Below are positions 51,088 to 63,645 of a stretch of 64,000 nt of DNA, one piece after another. The notes beneath the pieces were generated by a model, which ran no database searches, was not told the origin of the DNA, and saw only the letters and a list, made by a program, of their open reading frames with translations. A program made the translations under genes and the position numbers. Each line of letters starts with the position of its first letter. Position 1 is the stretch's first letter. Where the stretch lies: NCBI GenBank assembly GCA_030035585.1, contig CM057472.1:85867601-85931600 (forward strand), written 5' to 3'. The stretch comes from Dugong dugon (taxonomy: Eukaryota > Chordata > Mammalia > Sirenia > Dugongidae).

Positions 51088-54000
51088 AGGGCAGAACAGA
51101 ATATATTTGCACGGGAAAATTCTTAAGTCATCTCAAGTAGTTCCCTTCAGTTCTTAACATGCGCTCTCAAAACTGATACACCTACCCCAACCCACTTCAC
51201 ACTCATCCAACAAAGTAAAAAAAAAAAAAAACAATCATCTGCCAAAAAGCGGACAAGGTGTAAGAGAGGAAGAGATACTTGTTTTAAAATGTTACTGGAT
51301 TTTTAAAATTTAAAAATTTTTATTTACATGTCCCCTCCTCTCATTTTCCCATATTACAGCAACAGAGACGAGGTATCACAGAACCCCTTGCAAATTCCAG
51401 TTTACAGGTAACTTGGTCAGTGGAAAAATATGGGCCAAGAAAATAAGATATCAGCTCCCCCATAAGCAATTTCGCTATCTCTTTCCCCCTTCTCTTAATG
51501 TTAGCTGCCTTTACACAGAGAGGGATCATCAAGATTCTGTGGGCACACTGCCTGAATTGACAGGGTGATCTCACCAGTGTCTTGGGAAGAACCTGCAAGG
51601 ATGCTGTTATCACACCAACCATTGTTAAGTTTAACTTCACTGAGGTTAACAAGACCTAATGCCAAGGGTAAGGACAAATCACCACTCCACCCTCATCAAT
51701 GATGTCTCCCACTCCCTTGAAGGCCTGGGCCAAATGTCCAAGCTTTACACAAGGAATCTGGGAATTATATTGGAAAAAGCAGACTCTGAGTTGGCTCAAG
51801 GCTCCTTGTGCACGGAAGGGTTATCATCCATGCAGATGGCAACAAGGCAGTACATGTAGAAAGCACAACATCAGGCTACTCCTCTTGTTTTTATCTTAGA
51901 TTCAACCTGTCTACAACTGCTCCAAAAGGACAGAGCTTTGGGTATTGCTTCACAGTAACTACAGTTTAAGAGCCATTGCATTCTTTAGGGTCAGTTTATT
52001 ACAACTCATCATACCAAAAAGAATCACAGTTAAGGCTATTTATCGTGTATACTACAAAGTAAATAAAACCTGCTCACAGCTCCCCCCACCAAGCCTCTCC
52101 CAAGGGTGGACTGGGAATGTGAAACCTCCAGACTCACCAGAGACTAGAAAACGTTTTCGTTAAGGGCACAAGCTAGCCCCTCTGGCTGTCCCCCAAGATT
52201 CAGTCTATAGCAAAAGATACCCAGAAAACAAGTCACTGGAAACAAGAAAAGTGACAACAGTACTCTATACCATTAAAAGCAAAGGGCTCATTGGCTAGTC
52301 CTACCACTTCCTCTGTATGGTAAGGGAGGAAGCCACTCTTCAATTCTGCTATATGGCAGTTGGCTGGGAGGCTGACCACTGCATTTCATGTGGGTAAAGC
52401 TGAGGAGAGAACAGACATGCTTCTCTGTCCATGTGGAAGGTGTTTGATTAACTAGCTTAATGGATTAAGATCCCTGCTGGGCACTGAGCTTCCATGTTAA
52501 GCAGGTAGCAGCACATCTGTAGGTTTTGGGGTTGTATTTAAGCAAACAGACGCTGAACAGCCACTAAGAATTCTTTGATTCTCACACGTCTCTTCACAAC
52601 CCCCTTAGGCTAAGCTGATTTTACCTATGTGAAATCCTCAACAATTCCTGATCTTCATGAAGGTAGGCAGTTAGAAGGAAACCCACTCTTCTCCCTCCTT
52701 CCCTAACCACACAAGCAGAGATGAAAACCGATTTTGGGTTACCTAAAACTCGAGGAGAGGAAAGACACCTAAGTGGGAACTTGATCATAGCAGTTCTTTA
52801 TGCAATAGAACCCCGACAGTCAATTGTATTAAATTTCTCTAGCAGGAATTGTCCAAATTCTCTTTCTTCACTAACCCATGGCACGACTAGCAGTCCTGCA
52901 CTGTTGCCCATTCCATTATCATCGGGGGCCAGAGATGCTCACCAATTTGGAAAAGGGGACAAAAACAGGGAGGTAGTGGTAGATATCATTTTTTTCTCCT
53001 TCCCTGAGAAGCGAAGAAATCTCCCCATGTAAGCCATTCTGCCTCCTGGTTTTCACTAACAGGAAGGAAGAGTACTATTCACTAGAAAATTTAGCTGGAC
53101 CATACTAAATCAAAAGAAACTCAGATACAGGCTCCCTTAAGTTGGCAAGAAATAAAAAGCTTCCTGCCTCCTCTTGGAACGTAAAGCTGAACGTACAAGG
53201 AGAATCAGGAGATCTGATCTACTGACCCCCCAAAGCCCAGCACCACCACGTTAACAGTTTTCTCGGGGGTTGAAATTCTAAAAATCGAGAACTGGAAAAC
53301 ACAGAAAGAAAAGAAAAGCCAAATAAAGGAGGGAGAGATTAAAGGACAAAGCACTGTAAGAATGTTCAATTCTTTGGCTGACTGAAAGGGCATCAGGCAA
53401 GTACAACCTTCGGTAGTTGTCTGGGATATTTCTGTTCACCTTACACGACTGCATGAGGAAGAAGTTTGTTTTGACTCTCTGACCCTAAATAAAAAAAAGA
53501 GGGATGAGAAAAAACGGTGAGGATCAGTCATGTCTCTATTGAGTGACCTTGATACTGGCTTTTGGTAGTAACGGTTAACTGATGCTTAATTGAATCCCAA
53601 CAGATTCTTGAAATCAGGCCATGTACTAAACTGTGTACTAAACAATACTTGGCCCCAAATTTCTACTCATTCTCAATGCTTGTATTTATATATATTTGTA
53701 CACCCCCAAATGCTTGGATAAATAATGACACCTGTCATATATGACCTGGACCCTAGATTTCTATTATAGTTTCAAGACAACCAGTATGTATAAGTATATA
53801 TAATATTTTGTCTTCTAAAAGTACAGAGGTCCTGGGTAGATCAAAGGAGTTTTGTCCCTTCAGAATAAACTTGTTGCCTAACTACATTTATTCACAGAAA
53901 CCTTTGCACTGGCACAGTGATGATAATGTTGTTTTAAATGCCCATACTGACATTTTAATTTGCAGTCACTTCATGCATACCAACACAAAAAACCCTAGCA

Positions 54001-55257
54001 GGTAAGTTCATTGCTTAATAAAGTTTCTGACTTTTGCAAACCTTACACCATTAAATATTAACTGCAGTGTGAAAGCTGCTGGTATTGTAGTGTTGATTCT
54101 ATGGGAGGAACTAGATGTGCAGGAAAGGTTAGCCATGTGTCTGATTTTACAGGACTAGTAACTTAGTTTTGCACCAATCTCTTTTTCACTTCCACTTGTA
54201 AATGATAAATATATTCCCTGCATCTCCACTTGCTTCTTTGGTTTACCCTTTTCTATACTTTAAAAAGGTAAAATAAAACTTTGGAATATCTCAAGGGCTT
54301 AAAGCTTTCAGATGCTGAGAGTAACCAAAGATAACTTATACTCGAGACATGAAAACAAAAGTCCACTGTGTCTGCGCGTGCAGTGATGTGCAAGATGCCC
54401 ACAATAATTTGGACTGAGAATCTTTACCAACAAAAGAAGTGATTTCAAAATAGAGATGTGCAAAACTACTTCCACATGTTCTTTTCCCACTCTGTTACAA
54501 TCCTTCCCCTGTGATCCTTGATGGTGACTAAAAGGCTGATCTTGGGAATAAGAAAGCCAAAAGTTCTCCCCAATTAAGCTTTGGTCAACAGAAAAAGAAC
54601 ATAAAAACGGTGATTTTCAGATTTGTTCTTTGGTCATGCAGCATAAAGCTCTCTGAAAGAAGTCCTTTTACACTGTTATGGTATGAAGACTCAGTTGAAA
54701 TAGAGGTCTCCACTTTAGGAAAGGGATATGTGTCCAGAATTTCTCAGAAAAATAGGAGATGGGATGGAGGATGAAAGAAGGAATGGAAGGACAGGGAGAC
54801 TCTAAGCCCCAGATGCTAGGTTAAAGTCGTCTTAGGACATCAAGACTAAAAGAAAAACTAGCCATCAAAAGAGTAATATTTAAATGGGTCAGCTTCAGAA
54901 AAGGATTTAGTAGCTTTAATCCTTCAACTGGAACATGACAAGTGATTTCTGAGTAGAGAATTTACCAATATCTTCCTTTTGCAGGTAAAGTCCTGACCTG
55001 GACCTAGACACAGCAGAAGCTGTTATTGTTTTGAAAAGTGGAAAGCAGTAAGAAATTCAAACCACAGGCATTCTGCAAGTAGTAATCAATTCTTTTCACA
55101 CTGGCCCTGTGCCCTCACACCACCTGGGGTGCCTGTCACTCTATAGACCAGCTTTGTACACAAAATAGTAAGGTGTGACAATCATCTTTACCACAGAGGT
55201 CTGACCAGGATGAGAGGTGGATGCTTTTAAAACAGTTTAAGTGTTCTAAATCGAGGG

Positions 55258-55302
55258 GGTGTGTGTGTGTGTGTGTGTGTGCATGTGTGCGTGTGTGCGT
55301 GT
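55258..55302. repeat. (GT)n/(GC,GT) microsatellite in SPTLC2 3' UTR
   Basis: About 11 GT units followed by imperfect GTGTGC and GCGTGT units. Confidence 0.9.
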
Positions 55303-56044
55303 GTTAGGGTTAGAGCTTGGGAACAGCCCAGACACTGACCGTCATGAAGAAATATTTGATACTGGAGGAAGAAAATATCTGGTGACCAGAACAAAATGGA
55401 GTAAGAGCAAAGCCTGGGGAGGTCCCTGGCCACGGGGAAGCTAGATAATGAGCCTTTTGGCAATGTTACTGGTTACTGATTTTTTTTTTTAAGAGGCAAA
55501 ACTTAAGACTAAAGAAAGAATACTTTGGTTGATCACCTAATGGGTTACATAAGGATTCAAAGGTTGGCTAACTGAGACTTGGTGGGAAGTAAGTGGAAGG
55601 CACTTGCTCCCTAGTAAGGAGGGCCAGGTGAGTCTCGAGGCTACAGGGCCAGGACCAGCAGTAGCTCTTGATGGGCCCGGAAGGAGAACCAGCCGTCTGC
55701 GTGGTGGACAGCAGAGAGGAACGGTCTGCATGGTTAGCCACAGACAGGCTGGGGTCAGCGTGATTTCACAAGCAGAATAGTTATAAAATAAAATTTCTTT
55801 TAATGGAAAAAAAGACAAAGTGAACCACCTTTCTTTTTAAAGGTGAGATGTAGCAAAGGAAGGATGTGAAGCAGTTTTTACTATTTACAAAATGCCATTT
55901 AGAGTGGAGGTGGCCACCTTCGGTAGTTGAGGAAATGTCTTTCACAGGAGATGGCCACAGAAATGTGGTTCCTGGAAATGGCTCAGAAAGGCCACACACT
56001 GTCCTGGGTGAGGGAGGGTTCCTCTAAGGGAGCACCAAAAAGGC

Positions 56045-56164
<120 letters not shown>

Positions 56165-57065
56165 CTAAAACACACAAGACAAAGCAAAGTTCAGTCAGAG
56201 CCAGCAGGATGCAATCATGCTTGCTTTCTGATTTTTCTAAAAACAAGCATGTACAAAGCTATTGGTGGTGGGACTTTTAGTGTCTAGTGCTTTTACTCAG
56301 ATGAGACTACAGTACAGCTGTGAAGAAAAGAACTGCTTTTTTGAGCAAGGACTTCAGGCCAACCATGAATTGGCTGTGAGCAGTTAGGTCACAGGATAAA
56401 GGTATGGTTCACCAAAGTATGATATGCTTGGTAGAAAAAGGGATATGCATCCAGACTGGCTACAATTTGTCATCTCTCCTCTTACACTTACAGCCACAGT
56501 GGCTACAATTTATCATCTCTCCTCTTATACTTCAGTACTTGCTCTTCCTAGTATTCCAGAAAACTAATGAGAAGTCTGAGTTAAGCTGCTTCCTAGATGC
56601 AAGATTAAGAAAGTCCCCAAAGTGGGCTGCTGTGCGGCCTTAGTAAGAAAAAGTATAAGCTGTTCGATGGAGACTCTGGGTAGGCAACAGACAGGGGGTA
56701 AGCAAGGGATTAAGTAAAGGTCAGAGCTGGGATTTGAACCTAGGCCTCATTTCAAAGTCCAAAGTCCTAACCTGAGGAATTATCTTGTTTTTCTATCAAA
56801 ACTTTAATTATTTCTGTATAACTTTCTTCCTTTTTGGTAAACCTTACTCTTCTGTTTTTCAAAGTACATATTTTTCTTTTAGAAAATTTCTTATAAAAAA
56901 GATAGGAAATGTATAGAAACGTCTCTCTCTGATCAGTGGTCCTAACTGCTAGAGGTAATTCTTCTTATGTGGTTTCTTTTATATATACATATTAAAATAA
57001 ACTCTTGGTGAAATACAGCGTACATACATCAAAGTACACAAATGATAAGTGTCAGATCACAAAGT
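56165..57065. other. SPTLC2: SPTLC2 last intron, near-unique part
   Basis: A short L1M-like piece near 56990-57060 ('gtgaaatacagcgtacatac'). Otherwise nothing recognised. Confidence 0.45.
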
Positions 57066-57094
57066 GACCCCTTCACTTTGTGTGAACAGTAACA

Positions 57095-57190
57095 TCTGTT
57101 CGTGCAACATCTGACCACACATACATCTGTGGTCCCATAAAGTTATAACAGAGTTCAGAAATTCCAACTGGAGAACGGGACGTAGTGGAC
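57095..57190 (-). repeat. Fragment of the TIR element found at 58165, inverted
   Basis: Minus-strand 'tggaatttctgaactctgtt' and 'ataactttatgggacca' repeat those near 58530-58567 on the plus strand. Confidence 0.7.
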
Positions 57191-58164
57191 CTAACTGGAC
57201 TTAGGAGTACACAGAGTCAAAATAGAGGATCCCAATTTAGGAAAGCGGTATGTGTTCGTAATTTCTCAGAAAAATACATGTAATGGATGGACAGAGAGAT
57301 CCTAACCCTGGATGCCACCCAGAGAAGTTCAAGGACGACAGCAAGAATTCTGGAATCCTTTAGAATAGAGCATTTTTCCCATTTATTTGAAAGTACCTAG
57401 CATGGGTCATGGAATGTAGTTTTCAGTCAATGGCAGATCTCTGGCCCTCAGCAGTTCACTGCTGTTGTACCTGAGGATATTAACTAGTGGGTCTGATAAA
57501 CCAATCTGGGGCTAATGGCCTCAGATTCAGAAACAATGGATATATCTATGACATCAACTCATAAGAGACTAAGAAACTGAGAGAGAAGCATTAGAAGCCC
57601 TGTTGCCAAGTATGACTCTCCAAATCTCTATTGTATGGACAGTCTTCTCTCCAGTATTATGGCTATAAGTCCATTCCAGAATGTACACTGTATATTTCAG
57701 AAAAGGAAATTCGTTCATATATATTGTCATATTTAGTATAAAGACATATTTATCTATTCTTAAATTCAACTTTTAAAAACCAGTTTTGGGAGAGAGATCA
57801 ATAGTTTTCCTTATGTATTCTAGCTTAAGGAAAAAGATTCTTCATTTCAAAATGTGAAAAATATAAAAAGCAAGTAAGAAATGGACTTCAACATGCTATC
57901 TGAACAGTGGTTCCTTTGAGAAGTTTAATTCAAAGTCCCATAAGGAAACAATTTAAGATAAATTTCAGCTGGGAGAATCCATTAACCACTTTCCTCCTGA
58001 CCTCTGATATAGGATTTATTAATTTAAAACAAAAGTCTACAAGTCTAAAATCATAAAGGAAAGGACATTTATGAATCTTACTTTAGGAAAACCACAGTGA
58101 CTAAAAGAGATGCATAGATTACAAGATTTCCTCTGATCCCATACCAAACATTTCAGGCAAAGTA

Positions 58165-58596
58165 CAGTCATGCATTGCTTAATGTCCACGATACCTTCTG
58201 TGAAACAGGACGTTATGTAATCTGGACGTTGTGTGAACATCACATTATATATAGGCAGTCCCTGGGTTACGAACGTCTGACTTATGCACCACCCGTAGCT
58301 ACGAAACAACCCCTTAAAGCCTATTACATTAAAAATTCGAGGTACACACAATGGTTTGTAATAACAAACAGGCAGTATTTTGCAATGCACTTCAAAATAT
58401 TATTATTATTACCATATGATTATGCTACAGATGTTTTAATGTATCTGGAAGTGTTTCTTTAACGTGTTGTGTGGAGGAAGCTGTTGTGTTCACCAAGTCT
58501 GGTTATACCTGCTACGTCCAGTTCTCCAATTGGAATTTCTGAACTCTGTTATAACTTTATGGGACCATGGAACAGATGTTATGTGATGCATGACTG
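58165..58596. repeat. 432-bp TIR DNA transposon relic
   Basis: Begins CAGTCATGCATTGCTTAA and ends ATGTGATGCATGACTG (inverted), with TA at 58163-58164 and 58597-58598. TA target duplication and the terminal sequence fit pogo/Tigger-type Tc1-mariner relics. Inside is a second Tigger-like start at about 58254 ('agtccctgggttacgaacg'). Confidence 0.8.
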
Positions 58597-59477
58597 TAGT
58601 TTTATTTACATAAAACAAAACTGTAACCGAAAACTGACGGCCATTGCATTTGGTGTATTTAATTAGACTAGAACTAAGGAAGCATTACAAGTATTACCAT
58701 TTATAACAAAAAGCCTACACTGAACCTCTGGATCAAAGGGTAAGATGGGTTCTTAAGAAAACACCAAGTGTTAAGATAGTTTGTTTATCCATTCTTTAGT
58801 TGATGGACATTTGGGCTGTTTCCACTTGTTGGTTATTATGAATAATGCCAGGTGCATGAGTTTTTGTTTGAACATATGTCTTCAGTTGTCTTGGATATAT
58901 ACCTAGGAGTAGAATCTCTGGGTCATATGGTAATTCTATGCTTTACTTTTTGAGGAACAGCTAAACCGTTTCCAAAGTAGTTGTGCCATTTTACATTCCC
59001 ACTAACAATGTATGAGGCTTCCAATTTCTCCACATCCTGGCCAACACTTGTTATGGTCATCATTTTTATCATAGCTAACCTAAGGGGCATGAAGTGGAAT
59101 CTCACTGTGATTTTGATTTGCATTTCCTTTATGACTAATGATGTTGAACATCTTTTCATGTGCTTATTAGTCATTTTTATACCTTCTTTAGAGATTTATT
59201 CAAATCCTTTGCCTACAGATACAATCCCTAATTTGATACATGATTTGCAAATATTTTTTCCCATTTGTGAGCCATCTTTTCACTTTCTTGATGATGTCCT
59301 TTGAAGCACATAAATTTTAATTTTGATGAAGTCTAACTTATTTACTATTTCTTTGTCATTATGCTTTTGGTTCATAGCTAAGAAACCACTGACCAATCCA
59401 AGGTCACAAAGATTTAGCCTTAGATTTTTCTTCTAAGAGTTTTACAATTTTACCTTTTATTTAGGTTTGGATCAATA

Positions 59478-60125
59478 AGCAATATCACAATTAACAGAGA
59501 AAATATTGTATGTCAAGGATTTTATTTTTGTTGAATCCACAATCAATGCCCACAGAAGTAGCAAACAAGAAATAAACACTGTATTGCACTGGGCAAATCT
59601 GCTGCAAAAGACCTCTTTCAAGTGTTGGGAAAAAGTCCACAAAGATGTCATTTTGAGGACTAAGGTGTGTTGGACTTAACCCATGGTATTTTCAGTGGCC
59701 TCATATGCATGCAAAAGCTGGACGATGAGTAAAGAAGACCAAAGAAGAATTGATGTCTTTGAATTATGGTGTTGGTGAACAATATTGAATATACCATGGA
59801 CTGCCAGAAGAATGAACAAATCTGTCTTGGAAGAAGTACTGCCAGAATGCTCCTTAGAAGCAAGGATGGCGAGACTTCATCTCACGTACTTTGGACATAT
59901 TATCAGGAGGAACTAGTCCCAGGAAAAGGACATCATGCTTGGTAAAGTAGAGGGTCAGTGAAAAAGAGGAAGACCTTTAATGAGATAGATTGACACAGTG
60001 GCTGCAACAATGGGGTCAAGCATAACAACAATTGTGAGGATGGCGCAGGACCAGGAATGTTTCTTTCTGCTGTATATAGGGTCTCTTGTGAGTCAGAACT
60101 GACTCAACAGCACTTAACAACAACA
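59478..60125 (+). repeat. RTE (BovB-like) LINE, C-terminal ORF part and tail
   Basis: Translation, with frameshifts, shows WTMSKEDQRRIDVFELWCW, IPWTARRMNKSVLEEV, then LTYFGHIIRR and GKVEG, the conserved RTE/BovB reverse-transcriptase C-terminus (compare ELWCWRR and PWTARRSN of bovine BovB). The tail is the AfroSINE-like 'gtgagtcagaactgactcaa' ending in CAACAACA. It is the longest RTE copy here and is not intact. Confidence 0.85.
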
Positions 60126-61128
60126 GTTTAAGTTTATGCTCTCTTTTGCATTAATTTTTACATTACTGTGAGTTAAGGGTCCTACTTCATTCTTTTGCAT
60201 GTGGATAACCACTTGTGCCAGCATCATTTGTTGAAAAGACTATTCTTTCCTCGTTGAACTGTCTTAAGAGTCCTTGTCAAAAATCAACCATAAAAGGAGT
60301 TTATTTCTGGATTCTAAATTCTATTCCCTTGATCTATATGTCTATTCTTGTGTCAGTACCACACTGTCTTGATCACCATAGCTTTGTAGTAAGTTTTAAA
60401 ATGGAGAGATTCCTTAAAAGCAAGTATTCAGTCTTTCACAATTAAGAATGCTATTAGCTGTGAAGTTTCCACAGATGGAACATTGAAGAAATTCCCTTCT
60501 ATCCTTGTTTGTTGAGTGTTTTTATCATGAAAGGGTGTTAGATTTTGTCAGATGATTTTTCTATGTCTACTGAGGTAATCAGGCATTAAAAAAAAAAAAA
60601 AACTATTTTATTAACATGATTTACTACATTGATTAATTTTTGTATGTTAAATACACTTTGCACTGTTGGAATAAATTCCACTTGTCATGGTGTATAATTC
60701 TTTATATATGTTGCTGGATTTGGTTTGCTAGTATTTTGTTGAGGATTTATGTGCCTGTTTTCATATAAGCTATCTGGTCCGTAGTTATCTTTTTTGTGTG
60801 ATGTTTTTGTCTGGTTTTGGTATCACAGTAATACTGGCCTGACAGAATAAGATGGGAGATGTTCCCTCCTCTTCTATATATTGGTAGAATTTGTGAAGAA
60901 TTGGTGTTAATTCTTCTTTAAACATTTAGTAGAATTCACCAATGAAGCCACCTGGACCTGAGCTTCTCTTGTGAGAAGTTTTTGGATTATTAACTTAAAT
61001 CTCTTTATTTGTTATATGTCTATTCCAATTTTGTATTTATTCTTGAGTTAGTTTCAATAGTTTGTGTCTTTCTAAGAATTTGTCCATTTCATCTGGGCTA
61101 TGTAATTTGTTGTCATATAGTTGTTCAT

Positions 61129-61292
61129 ACCAACCAACCAACCCGTTGCCATCGAGTGGATTCCAACTCATAGCAACCCTATAGGACAGGGCAGAACTGC
61201 ACCGTAGGGTTTCCAAGGAGTGGCTGGTGGATTCAAACTGCGGACCTTTTGGTTAGCAGCCAAACACTTAACCACTGTGCCACCAGGGCTCC
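61129..61292 (-). repeat. AfroSINE (antisense)
   Basis: Complete short-type copy from 'cccgttgccatcgagtggat' to 'gtgccaccagggctcc'. Low divergence from other copies, so relatively young. Inserted in L1. Confidence 0.9.
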
Positions 61293-62253
61293 AACTATTC
61301 ATAGTATTCCCTTATAATTCTTTTTATTTCTGTAAGGTTGGCACTGATGTTCCCTCTTTCATTCCTGATTTTATAATTTGAGACTTCTCCTTTTCTTGTT
61401 CAGTTAAGCTAAGGTTTGTCACTTTTGTTGATCTTTATAAAGAACCAAATTTTGGTTTTGTTTATTTTCTCTGTTTTTCTATTCTCTATTTCATTAGTTT
61501 TTATTCTAATCTTTATTATATCCTTCCTTTCTTCGACTCACTGGTTACTTATAGGAGTGTGTTGTTTAATTTCTACATATTTGTGAATTGCCCAATTTTC
61601 TTCTGATACTGATTTCTAATTTAATCCCATTGTGGTCAGAGGACATACTTAACATAATTTCAATCTCTTTACATTTATTAAGGCTTGTTTTATGGCCTAG
61701 CCTATCACGCAGAATATTCCACATGCATTTGAGAGGAATGTGAATTGTGTTGTTGCTTCATGTATTTTAGAGCTCTGCTGTTAAGTGCATATATTTTTAT
61801 AATTGCTTTGTCATCCTGATGGACTCACCATTTATTTTATCCTTTAAAAATGTCCTTTTTCCTCTCTAGTGAAACAATTTCTGTCTTAAAGTCTATTTTG
61901 TCTGATGTTAGCATAGCCACTTTGACTCTTTTGGTTATTGTTTGCATGGTATATGTTTTTCTATCCATTTACTTTAAACCTATTTCTGTCTCTGAATCTA
62001 AAACGTGTCTCTTGCAAACAGCATATAGTTAATATTGTTTTCAATTCATTCTGCTAATCTCTGCATTTTGACGGAGAGTTTAGTCCATTTACATTTAATG
62101 TATTCAACGATAAAGTAGGATTTACATCTGCCGTTTTGCTATTTGTTTTCTGTGTATTTTATGCATTTATTGTTCCTGTATTCCTCCATTACTGCCTTCT
62201 TTTGTGTTAAATAGATACTTTGTAGGATACCATTTTAATTCCCTTGTTTCTTT

Positions 62254-62257
<4 letters not shown>

Positions 62258-62289
<32 letters not shown>
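62258..62289. repeat. (AT)n microsatellite
   Basis: About 14 AT units within the L1 block. Confidence 0.95.
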
Positions 62290-62292
<3 letters not shown>

Positions 62293-63067
62293 TTTTCTTA
62301 GTGGTTGCCCTGGGGATTACATCTTAAAATAATCTATTCCAGATTAACACCAATTAAATCTCAATAATACAGAAAAAGTTTGCTCCAAAAAACTCCATTC
62401 TCTTCCTTCTCCCCTGTGCTGATTCTTTATAAAGATTAAAAATTATATTTTTATTACACTATAAACCCAGTTTTATAATTATTGATTTATGTAGTTATTT
62501 TTTAAATCAAATAAAAGGGTTACAAACAAAAATATGCTTATACTGTCATTTTAATTTACCTATGTAGTTATGATTATCAGTGTTCTCTATTTCTTCATGT
62601 GGATTCAAGTTACTATCTAGCGTCCTTTCGTTTTAGCTTGAAGGACTCCCTTTAGGATTTATTGTAAGGCAGGCCTAATAGTGCTAAATTCTCTTGATTT
62701 TTGTTTATCTGGAAACATCTGGGTTAAAAAATAATCAAAGCAGAAATTATTGGTAAGATTTTTGAGAAATGGGGAAATCCACTGAAAAAATGCTGAAAGA
62801 CATAATCAAATTAAAAGAAAAGAAAAATACAGTATAAATAACTGAATCCAATTTGACAATGTCAGAACATGATTAAGAATATATTCATATTTGTAGAAAT
62901 TTTGTTGTACAGAAACAGAGAAGAAACATAAAAAGTCTTCAGCGATTCAGATATGTAAAATGTCAATTAAATTGTTATAACGAACTTTTCAAAACAGATA
63001 TTCATAATGCATGTGTATTCATAATATTCATAATAATATTCTTTAGGATTAGTAGCTCTCCAATGAA

Positions 63068-63269
63068 AAGCCCCGGTGGTGCAATGCATAAGCACTCAGC
63101 TGCTAACTGAAAGGTTGGCAGTTTGAACCCACCCACCTGCTCCACAGGAAAAAGACTTGACGATACACTCCTGTAAAGATTACAGCCTAGAAAACCCTAT
63201 GGAGCACTACTCTATCACATGGAGTCACAATGAGTCGAAACAGACTTGGCAGCACCTAACAACAATAAC
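63068..63269 (+). repeat. AfroSINE (sense) with TSD
   Basis: 'gccccggtggtgcaatgcat' to 'ggcagcacctaacaacaata'. 14-bp TSD AGCTCTCCAATGAA / AGCTTTTCAATGAA at 63054-63067 and 63270-63283. Confidence 0.88.
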
Positions 63270-63459
63270 AGCTTTTCAATGAATTAATGTGTATTTCTAC
63301 CAACTAATTTTATGCAAATTTCATGTTCTAAAGCTCTAAAAACTCCTAGAAATACTTATTTAAAGTCTGAAGTCTTAGATGTGAAATAACAGCCTATTAA
63401 GAGATACCAAGAGATGAGAATATAGTAAGACTATGAATAATTAAATTCTGTAATAATTA

Positions 63460-63575
63460 TGAGCCCCTACTATATGCTAGATGCTAGGGAATATAGAATG
63501 AGCAAAACAGACTGTCTCTACCCTCTAGGAGATTTATCTAGTGGAGAAAATAGCCATTAATTAAGTACACAAGTG
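63460..63575 (+). repeat. L2/MIR-type relic
   Basis: 'cccctactatatgctagatg', 'aatgagcaaaacagactgtc' and 'taccctctaggag' match the common L2-type 3' region. Confidence 0.5.
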
Positions 63576-63645
63576 TGAATAATTTATTAAGGGGGAAGCT
63601 TAGGATTCCAAGGGAACACACAGCATGAGTATTTCAGAATACCCC

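Larger units (their letters stand above)
51065..56044 (-). other. SPTLC2: SPTLC2 3' UTR (about 5 kb)
   Basis: Minus-strand sequence from the SPTLC2 stop down to an AATAAA (TTTATT at 51082-51087). It is nearly free of SINE and L1 copies, in contrast to its flanks, as expected of a long conserved UTR. It contains two TGTAAATA Pumilio-type sites (51328-51321 and 55889-55882) and a CA tract (GT on plus, about 55258-55302). The 3' end is an inference from the signal and from repeat distribution. Confidence 0.7.
58775..62760 (-). repeat. Long L1 ORF2 antisense block
   Basis: Antisense L1 runs from its ORF2 end ('tagttgatggacatttgggc') through 59475. It resumes at 60126 ('gttaagggtcctacttcatt') and continues to about 62760, including 'ctttgacggagagtttagtc'-like and 'gccctggggattacatctta' parts. 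Interrupted by an RTE copy, an antisense AfroSINE and an (AT)n tract. Frames are broken. Confidence 0.8.
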
